This document shows, in pieces, positions 1 to 6,668 of a stretch of DNA of 10,617 bases; positions within the stretch are counted from its first letter, which is position 1; every line of letters starts with the position of its first letter. The position numbers and the translations under genes were made by a program. Source of the DNA: Chloroflexi bacterium 13_1_40CM_68_21. Its GTDB lineage: Bacteria > Chloroflexota > Limnocylindria > P2-11E. The stretch covers positions 1 through 10,617 of the forward strand of contig MNEO01000011.1 of assembly GCA_001917735.1 (NCBI GenBank). The letters run 5' to 3'. The notes beneath the pieces are model-generated. The model had not been told where the DNA came from and did not search any database. It worked only from the letters and a program-made list of their open reading frames with translations.

Positions 1-267
1 AGAGACCGCCGCGGCGAAGATCGCGAGCACGATGAAGACCGCTCGGAAGAACGTGGTGAACGCGTCGACCGTCACGAAGCCGCGGAAGTACTGCCCGGCC
101 GGCACGTCGTAGAAGACCGAAGCCAGCGCGACCAGGAGCCCGGCGATCGTGATGATCGGCAGCGCAGGCGACGTGCGGCGACGATCGAGCAGCGCGTCGA
201 CGACGAGAACGAGCATCGCGACCGCCGTGACGATGATCTCCGGATAGACGGCGGTGACGTCGGTCAC
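1..267 (-). CDS. nuoN: NADH-quinone oxidoreductase subunit N (N-terminal part, cut by window edge)
   Basis: This is the first 89 codons of NuoN, an antiporter-like proton-pumping subunit in the membrane arm of complex I. The GTG start lies in a GTGA overlap with the nuoM stop (4 shared bases), so translation is probably coupled. The peptide begins MTDVTAVYPEIIVTAVAM, a typical NuoN opening, with hydrophobic segments at about residues 8-25 and 37-53. A VDAFTTFFRAVF stretch follows at about 69-80, matching the conserved amphipathic part ahead of TM3 in this family. No Shine-Dalgarno sequence is seen, in keeping with coupling. Identity comes from position after nuoL-nuoM and from the N-terminal pattern; the catalytic Lys and Glu residues lie outside the window. 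The reading frame is open to base 1. Confidence 0.92.
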   Translation of the reverse strand, partial: MTDVTAVYPEIIVTAVAMLVLVVDALLDRRRTSPALPIITIAGLLVALASVFYDVPAGQYFRGFVTVDAFTTFFRAVFIVLAIFAAAVS

Positions 268-1790
268 TTAGAGGCCAATACCGTGAACGCGGGATCGGTG
301 GCGAGACGGATCACCCGGTCGAGCGATGGCTCGATGTACGCGATGAAGGGCTGCGGGAGCACGCCGAGAAGGACCGTGAGCAGCACGAGCGGCAGAGCAC
401 ACGCGACCTCGAGGGGCGTCATGTCAGGCAGCGCGCGATATGCGTCGCGGACCGGCCCGTACATCACGCGCTGGAACATCCAGAGTAGGTAGACGGCGGC
501 GAGGATCACGCCGATTGCCGCGAGCGGTCCCCAGAAGAGTCCGCCGAGCGGAACGCCCGAGAACTTGAACGTCCCGAGCAGCACGAGGAACTCGCCGACG
601 AAGCCGTTGAGCCCGGGCAGCCCCATCGAGGCAAGGACGAAGACGCCAAAGAGAGCGGTGAAAAGCGGCCACATATTCGCAAGTCCGCCGAGGTCCGCGA
701 TCATGCGCCGGTGGGTCTTCTCGTACTGGATCCCGACCAAGAGGAACAGCGCGCCTGTCACGAAGCCGTGGTTGAGCATCTGCAGCACCGCGCCCACGCC
801 ACCCTGGAGGTTCAAGACGAAGATCCCGAGGGTGACGAAGCCCATGTGCGCGACGGATGAGTACGCCACAAGCTTCTTGAGGTCCTTCTGGACCGCGGAG
901 ACGATCGCGCCGTAGAGGATGGCGACCACCGACAGCAGGATGAGGAGCGGCAACCACGCCTGCACCCCGAACGGGAAGAGCGGGAGCCCAAATCGGAGGA
1001 AGCCGTATCCGCCCGCCTTCAGCAGGACACCGGCGAGCACGATGGACCCCGCCGTCGGCGCCTCGACATGCGCGTCCGGCAGCCAGGTATGGAACGGAAC
1101 CATCGGCAGCTTGATCGCGAAGGCGAGCGCGAAGGCCAGGAACACCCAGAACTGGAAATCAGCAGAGAAGCGCCCGCGAAGCTCGAGGAGGTCGGGGAGT
1201 GACAGCGTCCGCGACCCGGATGCATCGGCGGACGCGATGTAGACGGCGACGATGCCCACGAGCATCACGAGCGAGCCCGCCAGCGTGAAGAGGACGAACT
1301 TGAGAGTCGCGTAGATCCGGCGCGGCCCGCCCCAGATCCCGATGATGAGGTACATCGGCACGAGCATCAGCTCGAAGAAGATGTAAAAGAGGAAGAGATC
1401 GAGCGCCACGAAGACGCCCACCATGCCCACCTCGAGCAGAAGGAACGCGGTCATGTACTCGGTGATGCGCGTCTTGATCGCGCCACCGCTCGAATAGAGC
1501 ACCGACACGAACGTGAGCAGCGTGGTCATCGGGACGAGCAGCACCGAGATCCCATCGACGCCGACCAGGTAGCTGATCCCGAGGCTGGGTAACCAGTCGA
1601 CGCGTTCGACCAGCTGGAAGCCCGGCTCGCCGACCTTGAACTGCGTGAGCATCCAGACAGAGATCGCGAGCTCCACGGCGGTCGTCGTGATCGCGACCTG
1701 CTTCACCGCCGCACTGTCTCGGCGGAAGATGAAGAGTGGAATGAGTCCCGCGAGCGGGATCACGATGAGGAGCGAGAGCAGATGCGTCAT
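264..1790 (-). CDS. nuoM: NADH-quinone oxidoreductase subunit M
   Basis: NuoM (508 residues, normal for the family) is one of three Mrp-antiporter-like subunits that pump protons in the complex I membrane arm. It is hydrophobic throughout, with about 14 membrane segments. Family residues are present: Glu140 in FFELMLVPMYL, Lys227 in AFAIKLPMVPFHTWLPDAH (broken-helix region) and Lys258 in LLKAGGYGFLRF. These correspond to the E144/K234/K265 proton-path residues of E. coli NuoM. The C-terminal half carries GLPGLNGFVGEF, another NuoM signature that helps separate it from NuoL, NuoN and Mrp proteins. The ATG start at 1790 overlaps the nuoL stop as ATGA, and its TGA overlaps the nuoN GTG. The only weakness is the absence of an obvious Shine-Dalgarno sequence, which coupling explains. 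Confidence 0.98.
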   Translation of the reverse strand: MTHLLSLLIVIPLAGLIPLFIFRRDSAAVKQVAITTTAVELAISVWMLTQFKVGEPGFQLVERVDWLPSLGISYLVGVDGISVLLVPMTTLLTFVSVLYSSGGAIKTRITEYMTAFLLLEVGMVGVFVALDLFLFYIFFELMLVPMYLIIGIWGGPRRIYATLKFVLFTLAGSLVMLVGIVAVYIASADASGSRTLSLPDLLELRGRFSADFQFWVFLAFALAFAIKLPMVPFHTWLPDAHVEAPTAGSIVLAGVLLKAGGYGFLRFGLPLFPFGVQAWLPLLILLSVVAILYGAIVSAVQKDLKKLVAYSSVAHMGFVTLGIFVLNLQGGVGAVLQMLNHGFVTGALFLLVGIQYEKTHRRMIADLGGLANMWPLFTALFGVFVLASMGLPGLNGFVGEFLVLLGTFKFSGVPLGGLFWGPLAAIGVILAAVYLLWMFQRVMYGPVRDAYRALPDMTPLEVACALPLVLLTVLLGVLPQPFIAYIEPSLDRVIRLATDPAFTVLASK

Positions 1791-3694
1791 CGGCCAAAGA
1801 TCCCGGCCGCGTAGCCGCCGTAGGCGACGAGCGTCAGCAGCAGGCCGGCCATGATGGTGAGCGCGTAGTTCCCGACGACGCCGGTCTGGACGCGCCGAAG
1901 GCCCTGGCCCCCCATCGCGAGCGCCCAGCCAAGCCGGTTCGCGAGCCCGTCGATGATGTGGATGTCGAACGCGAATGACGCGCCGGCGACGGCGCGCGCC
2001 AGATCCACGATGCGATGGTCGTAGAGCTCGTCGATGTAGTACTTGTTGACGAGTAGCCGGTAGAGCGGGCCCGCGGCTCGCGCGACGGCGGCCGGATCGG
2101 GACGGTGGCGGACGTACATCAACACCCCGATCCCGATGCCGACGACGCCCGCCGCCACGGACACGACCGCGAGGAGGAGGATGGTCGCGAGCTCCGGCGC
2201 TCGCTCGGGGGCGCGGGCGGCTTCGACGACCGGGTCGAGGAAGCGGTGAATGAATCCCTGCTCTGGGGGGAAGCCGATCGCGACGCCGAGCACAGCGGTG
2301 CCGACGGCGAGCAGGATGAGCGGCAGCGTCATCACCGTCGGCGACTCGTGCGCGTGCTCATAGAGGTGGTGGTCACGCGGCTCTCCGTAGAAGGTCATCC
2401 AGAGGGCTCGCGTGACGTAGAAAGCGGTGAGGACCGCCGTGACGATCCCGATCGCGTAGAGGATGAAATGACCGTTGACGAACGCCGCCGCGACGATCTC
2501 GTCCTTCGACCAGAACCCGGCGAGCGGCGGCAGCGCCGCGAGCGCGCCGCCGGCGATCAGCATGGTCCAGAAGGTCACCGGCATCTTGCGGCGCAGGCCG
2601 CCCATCTTGCGCATGTCCTGCTCGCCGGCGAGGCCGTGGATCACGGATCCTGACCCCAGGAAGAGGAGCGCTTTGAAAAACGCGTGCGTCGCAAGGTGGA
2701 AGATCGCCGCGGCCGGTGCGCCGACGCCGAGCGCGAGGAACATGTAGCCGAGCTGGCTCACCGTCGAGTAGGCCATGACGCGCTTGATGTCGAACTGCAC
2801 GAGCGCGATGGTCGCCGCGAAGATCGCGGTGACCGCGCCCACGATGCCCACGACCTCGAGCGATGAGCCGGCCGCGACAAAAAGCGGCATCGAGCGCGCC
2901 ACGAGGTAGACGCCCGACGTGACCATCGTCGCCGCGTGGATGAGCGCCGACACCGGCGTCGGACCTTCCATGGCATCGGGAAGCCACGAGTAGAGCGGCA
3001 GCTGCGCCGACTTGCCGGTCGCGCCGAAGAACAGCGCGATGCAAATGAGCGTAAGCGGGCCCTGTGCCATCGAGCTCGTCTCGAGGCGCGTGAACACGTC
3101 GAGGAACTTCATCGAACCGAAGACTAGGAAGATGGTGATGATCCCGATCGTGTAGCCCCAGTCCCCGATCCGGTTCATCACGAACGCCTTCTTCGCGGCG
3201 AGATACGGCTCCGGCCGCTCGAACCAGAACCCGATGAGCAGGTAGCTGCAGAGACCGACCCCCTCCCAGCCCACGAACATCAGGAGGTAGTTGTCGGCCA
3301 TGACCAGGATGAGCATCGCGAAGACGAAGAGCGACATCCAGGTGAAGAACCGCCAGAGGCCGCGGTCGTCGGCCATGTACCCGTTCGCGTACACGAAGAT
3401 GAGGAAAGAGACGACCGTGACCACGAGCAGCATGACCGCGGACAAGGGATCGATCAGGGCGCCGACGTTTATCGAGAAGTCGCCGACGCCGATCCAGCGA
3501 TAGAGCTCGACGACCGTCTGCTGTTTTCCGCCGAGGACCTCGAGGAAGACCCCGATAGAGAGGACTGCCGAGAGCCCAACGGCGACCGAGGCGATCACCC
3601 CGGTCCAGGCCTGAAGCCAGCGCCGCCCAAAGAGTCCGTTGATCAGGAACGCGGCCAGCGGGAACGCCGGAATGAGCCAGACGAGTGAGATCAA
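1787..3694 (-). CDS. nuoL: NADH-quinone oxidoreductase subunit L
   Basis: NuoL (635 residues) is the distal proton-pumping subunit of complex I, carrying the long lateral helix that runs along the membrane arm. Sequence support: MISLVWLIPAFPLAAF start, Glu144 in FVGWEGVGLCSYLLIGFW, Lys228 in ATGKSAQLPLYSWLPDAM, and the GPTPVSALIHAATMVTSG block with His253. Further on are HAFFKALLFLGSGSVIHG and, near the C terminus, NKYYIDELYD, a NuoL hallmark at the lateral-helix/TM16 region. The start is TTG at 3694, seven bases after the nuoK stop. An AAGGGATGAG-type ribosome site spans the end of nuoK, and no better ATG or GTG lies nearby. The 3' end shares ATGA with nuoM. Length and motifs are complete, so the gene looks functional. 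Confidence 0.98.
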   Translation of the reverse strand: MISLVWLIPAFPLAAFLINGLFGRRWLQAWTGVIASVAVGLSAVLSIGVFLEVLGGKQQTVVELYRWIGVGDFSINVGALIDPLSAVMLLVVTVVSFLIFVYANGYMADDRGLWRFFTWMSLFVFAMLILVMADNYLLMFVGWEGVGLCSYLLIGFWFERPEPYLAAKKAFVMNRIGDWGYTIGIITIFLVFGSMKFLDVFTRLETSSMAQGPLTLICIALFFGATGKSAQLPLYSWLPDAMEGPTPVSALIHAATMVTSGVYLVARSMPLFVAAGSSLEVVGIVGAVTAIFAATIALVQFDIKRVMAYSTVSQLGYMFLALGVGAPAAAIFHLATHAFFKALLFLGSGSVIHGLAGEQDMRKMGGLRRKMPVTFWTMLIAGGALAALPPLAGFWSKDEIVAAAFVNGHFILYAIGIVTAVLTAFYVTRALWMTFYGEPRDHHLYEHAHESPTVMTLPLILLAVGTAVLGVAIGFPPEQGFIHRFLDPVVEAARAPERAPELATILLLAVVSVAAGVVGIGIGVLMYVRHRPDPAAVARAAGPLYRLLVNKYYIDELYDHRIVDLARAVAGASFAFDIHIIDGLANRLGWALAMGGQGLRRVQTGVVGNYALTIMAGLLLTLVAYGGYAAGIFGR

Positions 3695-3701
3695 CGGGAG
3701 C

Positions 3702-4010
3702 TCATCCCTTCATTTGGTGGATCTCGTCGACGTCGATGACCGGCCGGTTCCGATAGGCCGAGAGCACGATGGCGAGGCCCACGGCGACCTCCGCGGCGGC
3801 GATGACGAACACGAAGATCACGAACACGCTCCCGCGCTCGTCGAGCGCGCCGAAGCGTCTCGAGAACGCGACGAGCGCCAGGTTCGCGGCGTTCAGCATG
3901 AGCTCGACGCACATGAGGATCACCACCGCGTTCCGCCGAGTAAGCACGCCGGCGCAGCCGATGAAGAAGAGACCGGCCGAGACCGCGAGGTAGTAGCTGA
4001 GCGGGATCAC
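3702..4010 (-). CDS. nuoK: NADH-quinone oxidoreductase subunit K
   Basis: NuoK (102 residues) is a three-helix membrane subunit that forms part of the central proton channel of complex I with NuoJ and NuoA. The conserved acidic residues are present: Glu36 in VVILMCVELMLNAANL and Glu74 in VIAAAEVAVGLAIV, which match the two essential glutamates of TM2 and TM3. The GVLTRRN segment at 21-27 is the usual cytoplasmic loop. The start is GTG at 4010, sharing GTGA with the nuoJ stop, with a GAGG element about 9 bases upstream. The hydrophilic tail after residue 86 ends in HQMKG. Only 7 bases separate its stop from the nuoL start. Confidence 0.97.
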   Translation of the reverse strand: MIPLSYYLAVSAGLFFIGCAGVLTRRNAVVILMCVELMLNAANLALVAFSRRFGALDERGSVFVIFVFVIAAAEVAVGLAIVLSAYRNRPVIDVDEIHQMKG

Positions 4011-4534
4011 CGGCGCTGCCTCGCCGCCTCTTCGGGATCGTCGCGTTGGGTCAGGACGATCGCGCCGACCATCGCGGCAAGGAGCAGCACCGATGCGATC
4101 TCAAATGCGAACGCGAAGTCCGTGAAGATGCTCGTCGCGAGCGGACGGATGTCCCCGCCTCCCGGCTGGGCTGCCGGAGCGTTGAACGAGAAGGCGAAGA
4201 GCACCACCGGGATCGCCACGGCCGCGACGAGCGCCACGGCCAGTGGGTACTGCTTCTGGAAGAAGAGCGCGTACGACCGGTCGCCGCCCTGCTTCGTGAA
4301 CTGGACACCGAAGATGATGAGGACCGTGATCGCGCCGACGTAGATCAGGACCTGAAAGGCGGCGATCGTCTCGGCGCCGAGCAGCACGAACATCCCGGCC
4401 ATGCACAGGAAGCTGAGCGCCATGAGGAGCGCCGAGGCCGTGATGCGATTGAGAAGCACGACCGCAGCGCCCGCGCCGATGACTCCGACGGCGAGCACCG
4501 CGAAGATCAGGGGCTCGACGAAATCGAATCCCAT
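4007..4534 (-). CDS. nuoJ: NADH-quinone oxidoreductase subunit J
   Basis: NuoJ (175 residues) is a five-helix subunit of the complex I membrane arm whose TM3 contributes to the conformational coupling between the quinone site and the pumps. The diagnostic segment is at residues 52-74: LGAETIAAFQVLIYVGAITV, equivalent to the family AEFxAxxQVLVYVGAIMVLF block. Other hydrophobic helices fall at about 9-28, 33-50, 97-117 and 143-162. A Gly/Pro/Ala-rich loop (about 118-128) separates helices 4 and 5. The ATG start is nine bases after the nuoH stop. In most nuo operons nuoI lies between nuoH and nuoJ; here there is no room for it. Confidence 0.97.
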   Translation of the reverse strand: MGFDFVEPLIFAVLAVGVIGAGAAVVLLNRITASALLMALSFLCMAGMFVLLGAETIAAFQVLIYVGAITVLIIFGVQFTKQGGDRSYALFFQKQYPLAVALVAAVAIPVVLFAFSFNAPAAQPGGGDIRPLATSIFTDFAFAFEIASVLLLAAMVGAIVLTQRDDPEEAARQRR

Positions 4535-4543
4535 GCGGGCGGC

Positions 4544-5692
4544 CTAGCTCGCCGCGCGGACGGCCGACGCCGACGCGCGAGCTCGGGCGCGCAGCAGGGC
4601 AAGGCGCCGCCGCTGAACGAACGGGACGCCGGCGATGAACGCGACGACGAGCAGCCAGCTGGCGATCGCGATTGGGATCTTCGTATCCGGGAAGGCGAGC
4701 GCCAGGACGGCCACGAGCAGGATGTTCAGGAGGGCCATCGGGATGAGGCCCAGCCAGCAGAAGCTCATGAGCTGATCGATGCGCAACCGCGGCAGCGTCG
4801 CGCGGATCCACATCATGACCACGATGACTCCGTAGACCTTGAGCGTGAACCACACGACCCCGAGGAGTGGGAGGGCGTCGACGCCGGGACCCTGCCAGCC
4901 ACCGAACCAGAGCGTGGTCACGATCGAGGACACCACGGTCACGTTCCCGTACTCCGAGAGCGCGAGCATCGTGCCCCAGCGCATCCCGGAGTACTCGGTC
5001 AGCCAGCCCGCGACGAGCTCGGACTCCGCCTCTGGGAGATCGAAGGGCGTGCGGTTCGTCTCGGCGAGCGCGGCGATGAAGTAGATGAGGAATGAGAACG
5101 GCAGCACCAGCACGTTCACGAGCGGGCCGGGCTGCGACCGGGTGATGTCGATCATCGAAAGCGATCCCACGACCAGAGCGACCGAGACGAGCGCAAGGAT
5201 CTGCGGGATCTCATAGGAGATCAGCTGGCCCGCGGAGCGGAGGCCACCCACGAGAGCGTATTTGTTGTTCGAGGCCCAGCCGGCGATGACGATTCCGAGC
5301 ACGGTCATCGAGCCGAGGGTCGTCAGATAGAGGAGTCCGATGTTGAGGTCAGCGCCGACGATGTCCTTCGCGAACGGCAGCACGAGCCAGGAGGCGAGCA
5401 TCGGGCAGAAGACGAGGGCCGGTGCGGCGACGAAGAACCAGCCATCGGTCGCGCGCGCGCGCACGTCCTCTTTGGCGATGAGCTTGAGCGCGTCCGCGAA
5501 CGTCTGGAGTAATCCGAACGGGCCGACGTGGTACGGCCCTAGGCGGTCCTGGATGATCGCCTGGATCTTTCGCTCCAGATAGATCTGAAGCAGCGCGCCG
5601 TTCAGCACGAGGAAGATCGCGAGCGCGACGGCGATGACAAGGCGGAGCGGTGCCCAGATGAGCGGATCGATGCCGAAGGGCCCGACGGGCAC
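4544..5692 (-). CDS. nuoH: NADH-quinone oxidoreductase subunit H
   Basis: NuoH (382 residues) links the peripheral and membrane arms of complex I and forms much of the quinone-access tunnel. Signature blocks are intact: YLERKIQAIIQDRLGP (38-53), VGPFGLLQTFADALKLIAKED (56-76), GLRSAGQLISYEIP (150-163), and the highly conserved loop from A210 to G229 containing ETNRTPFDLPEAESE, followed by EYSGMR. The GTG start at 5692 has a strong GGAGGG ribosome site five bases upstream and lies two bases after the nuoC stop. The protein is about 55 residues longer than E. coli NuoH. The extra C terminus holds one more hydrophobic helix (about 341-361) and then an Arg/Ala/Ser-rich, positively charged tail. 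NuoI, its usual downstream neighbour, is missing. Confidence 0.98.
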   Translation of the reverse strand: MPVGPFGIDPLIWAPLRLVIAVALAIFLVLNGALLQIYLERKIQAIIQDRLGPYHVGPFGLLQTFADALKLIAKEDVRARATDGWFFVAAPALVFCPMLASWLVLPFAKDIVGADLNIGLLYLTTLGSMTVLGIVIAGWASNNKYALVGGLRSAGQLISYEIPQILALVSVALVVGSLSMIDITRSQPGPLVNVLVLPFSFLIYFIAALAETNRTPFDLPEAESELVAGWLTEYSGMRWGTMLALSEYGNVTVVSSIVTTLWFGGWQGPGVDALPLLGVVWFTLKVYGVIVVMMWIRATLPRLRIDQLMSFCWLGLIPMALLNILLVAVLALAFPDTKIPIAIASWLLVVAFIAGVPFVQRRRLALLRARARASASAVRAAS

Positions 5693-5694
5693 CG

Positions 5695-6183
5695 TTACCC
5701 TCCGCGCGCGTCGCTACGCGGAGGGAGGAACGACTTGCGGAGCGGGTGTCCGGGGAAGCTCTCCTCGAGGAAGATCCGCCGGAGATCGGGATGCCCGTCG
5801 AACTCGATGCCGAACATGTCGTAGGTCTCGCGCTCGCACCAGTTCGCCCCTTCCCAGACGCCGACGAGCGATGGGATGTGCGGATCGAGCTCGGTGCAGC
5901 TCGTTCGTAGCATCGCGAAGATCTTCGTGGCCGTCCCACGGACGAACGTCACCGAGCGCAGCTCGGCACCCGTGTCCACCCCGGCGTTCACGGAGTAGAG
6001 ATCGCACCGCGTGCGCGGATCGTCACGCAGGAACGTCGCGACTTCGACGAGCCGGTCGCGATCGACGTCGATGACGAGCATGTCGTGGAGCGTCGAGACG
6101 TGTGCCTTGTTGCCCAGTTGCGACGCGACCTGTTCGCGTATGGCGGCGAGGTCGGCTCGCGGCCGCGGCGCGCTCAGTACCAA
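5695..6183 (-). CDS. nuoC: NADH-quinone oxidoreductase subunit C (30 kDa subunit)
   Basis: NuoC (162 residues from the chosen start) is a soluble peripheral-arm subunit that packs against NuoD and NuoB near the quinone site. The family signature is clear at 108-130: VGVWEGANWCERETYDMFGI followed by EFDGHPDLRRI, the Complex1_30kDa motif. The C terminus (FPGHPLRKSF) also fits. The N-terminal half is less conserved. The start is uncertain: TTG at 6183 overlaps the last 10 bases of nuoA and gives a protein of usual size, while the same frame is open further upstream inside nuoA with an implausible Arg-rich peptide. No good ribosome site is seen, so coupling to nuoA termination is likely. It is a stand-alone NuoC, not a NuoCD fusion. 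Neither nuoB (normally before it) nor nuoD (normally after it) is present. Confidence 0.93.
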   Translation of the reverse strand: MVLSAPRPRADLAAIREQVASQLGNKAHVSTLHDMLVIDVDRDRLVEVATFLRDDPRTRCDLYSVNAGVDTGAELRSVTFVRGTATKIFAMLRTSCTELDPHIPSLVGVWEGANWCERETYDMFGIEFDGHPDLRRIFLEESFPGHPLRKSFLPPRSDARGG

Positions 6184-6539
6184 TTCAACGCGTCTTTCTT
6201 CCAGGCGTAGTACAGGCCAACGACGAGGATCCCGATGAACACCACCACCTCGACGAGCCCGGCGACGCCAAGCTGACGGAAGAGCACGGCCCACGGAAAG
6301 AGGAAGATCACCTCGACATCGAACACCACGAAGAGCAAGGCGAACACGTAGAAGTGCGTCGGATAGCGACCCCAGGCCTGCCCGATCGGCTCCTCGCCCG
6401 ATTCGTACGTGCGCAGCTTTTCAGGAGTGGGCTTCTTCGGGGCGACGAGCCTCGCGATGGTCAGCAGGACAGTAACGAAGAGGGCTCCTGCGACGAGAAA
6501 CGCGAAGACGTAGAGGTACGAAAGGCTGTAGTCGGGCAC
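6174..6539 (-). CDS. nuoA: NADH-quinone oxidoreductase subunit A
   Basis: NuoA (121 residues from GTG 6539) is a three-helix membrane subunit of complex I at the junction with NuoH, NuoJ and NuoK. Conserved blocks are YESGEEPIGQAWGRYPTHFY and, directly after, VFALLFVVFDVEVIFLFPWA, where the acidic FDVEV residues are typical of the family. The usual YECG is YESG here, so the loop cysteine is replaced by serine. The start was set at GTG 6539 (MPDYSLSYLYVF), which gives a normal N terminus. An upstream TTG at 6575 would add 12 basic residues and falls inside the promoter candidate. No Shine-Dalgarno site precedes GTG 6539, but a TACGCT element sits seven bases upstream, so the message may be leaderless. 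It is the first gene of the operon. Confidence 0.95.
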   Translation of the reverse strand: MPDYSLSYLYVFAFLVAGALFVTVLLTIARLVAPKKPTPEKLRTYESGEEPIGQAWGRYPTHFYVFALLFVVFDVEVIFLFPWAVLFRQLGVAGLVEVVVFIGILVVGLYYAWKKDALNWY

Positions 6540-6546
6540 CGAAAGA

Positions 6547-6575
6547 AGCGTACGTAGGGGTACTCGCGCGAGCAA
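6547..6575 (-). promoter_or_regulatory. Candidate promoter for the nuoA operon (leaderless)
   Basis: On the minus strand, TTGCTC (6575-6570) is followed after 17 bases by TACGCT (6552-6547), a TANNNT-type -10. The -10 ends seven bases before the nuoA GTG, so transcription would begin at or next to the start codon and give a leaderless message. This agrees with the lack of a ribosome site for nuoA. The match to consensus is partial (TTG of the -35; T, A and final T of the -10), so the call is tentative. Confidence 0.35.
6563..6572. repeat. 10-bp perfect palindrome in the nuoA promoter spacer
   Basis: CTCGCGCGAG is a perfect inverted repeat that overlaps the end of the candidate nuoA -35 and the adjoining spacer. 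A position between -35 and -10 is typical for a repressor or redox-regulator site. Short GC palindromes are common by chance in DNA of this composition, so it is only a candidate operator. Confidence 0.2.
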
Positions 6576-6632
6576 ACCGCGGCCGACACCGGATCTAGAC
6601 CGACGCCTTGCTTGGTGCTACCCGTTGTGCGG

Positions 6633-6662
6633 TTGACACATCCGTTGCCCCCGGGTTACGGT
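6633..6662 (+). promoter_or_regulatory. Sigma-70-type promoter of the LysM-M23 gene
   Basis: A perfect TTGACA (6633-6638) is followed after 18 bases by TACGGT (6657-6662), which fits TANNNT. Transcription would start near 6669. The first in-frame GTG of the downstream reading frame (6661) lies within this -10 and is therefore excluded as the translation start. The promoter implies an untranslated leader of about 150 bases before the TTG at 6817. It lies back-to-back with the nuoA promoter candidate in the divergent region. Confidence 0.6.
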
Positions 6663-6668
6663 GCATTC

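Noticed and set aside
264..3694. NuoL and NuoM as Mrp antiporter or hydrogenase-4 subunits
   Set aside because: Lengths, the NuoL C-terminal KYYIDELYD motif, the NuoM GLPGLNGFVGEF motif and the linked nuoA, C, H, J and K genes all point to complex I.
4046..5095. Long open frame on the plus strand opposite nuoH and nuoJ (349 codons)
   Set aside because: It lies antisense to two clear nuo genes, encodes a low-complexity Asp/Glu/Arg/His-rich peptide and has no domain; this is typical of GC-rich antisense frames.
5450..5463. GC dinucleotide run in nuoH
   Set aside because: It is short, in frame, and encodes a VRARA stretch in a normal hydrophilic loop; no evidence of a functional repeat.
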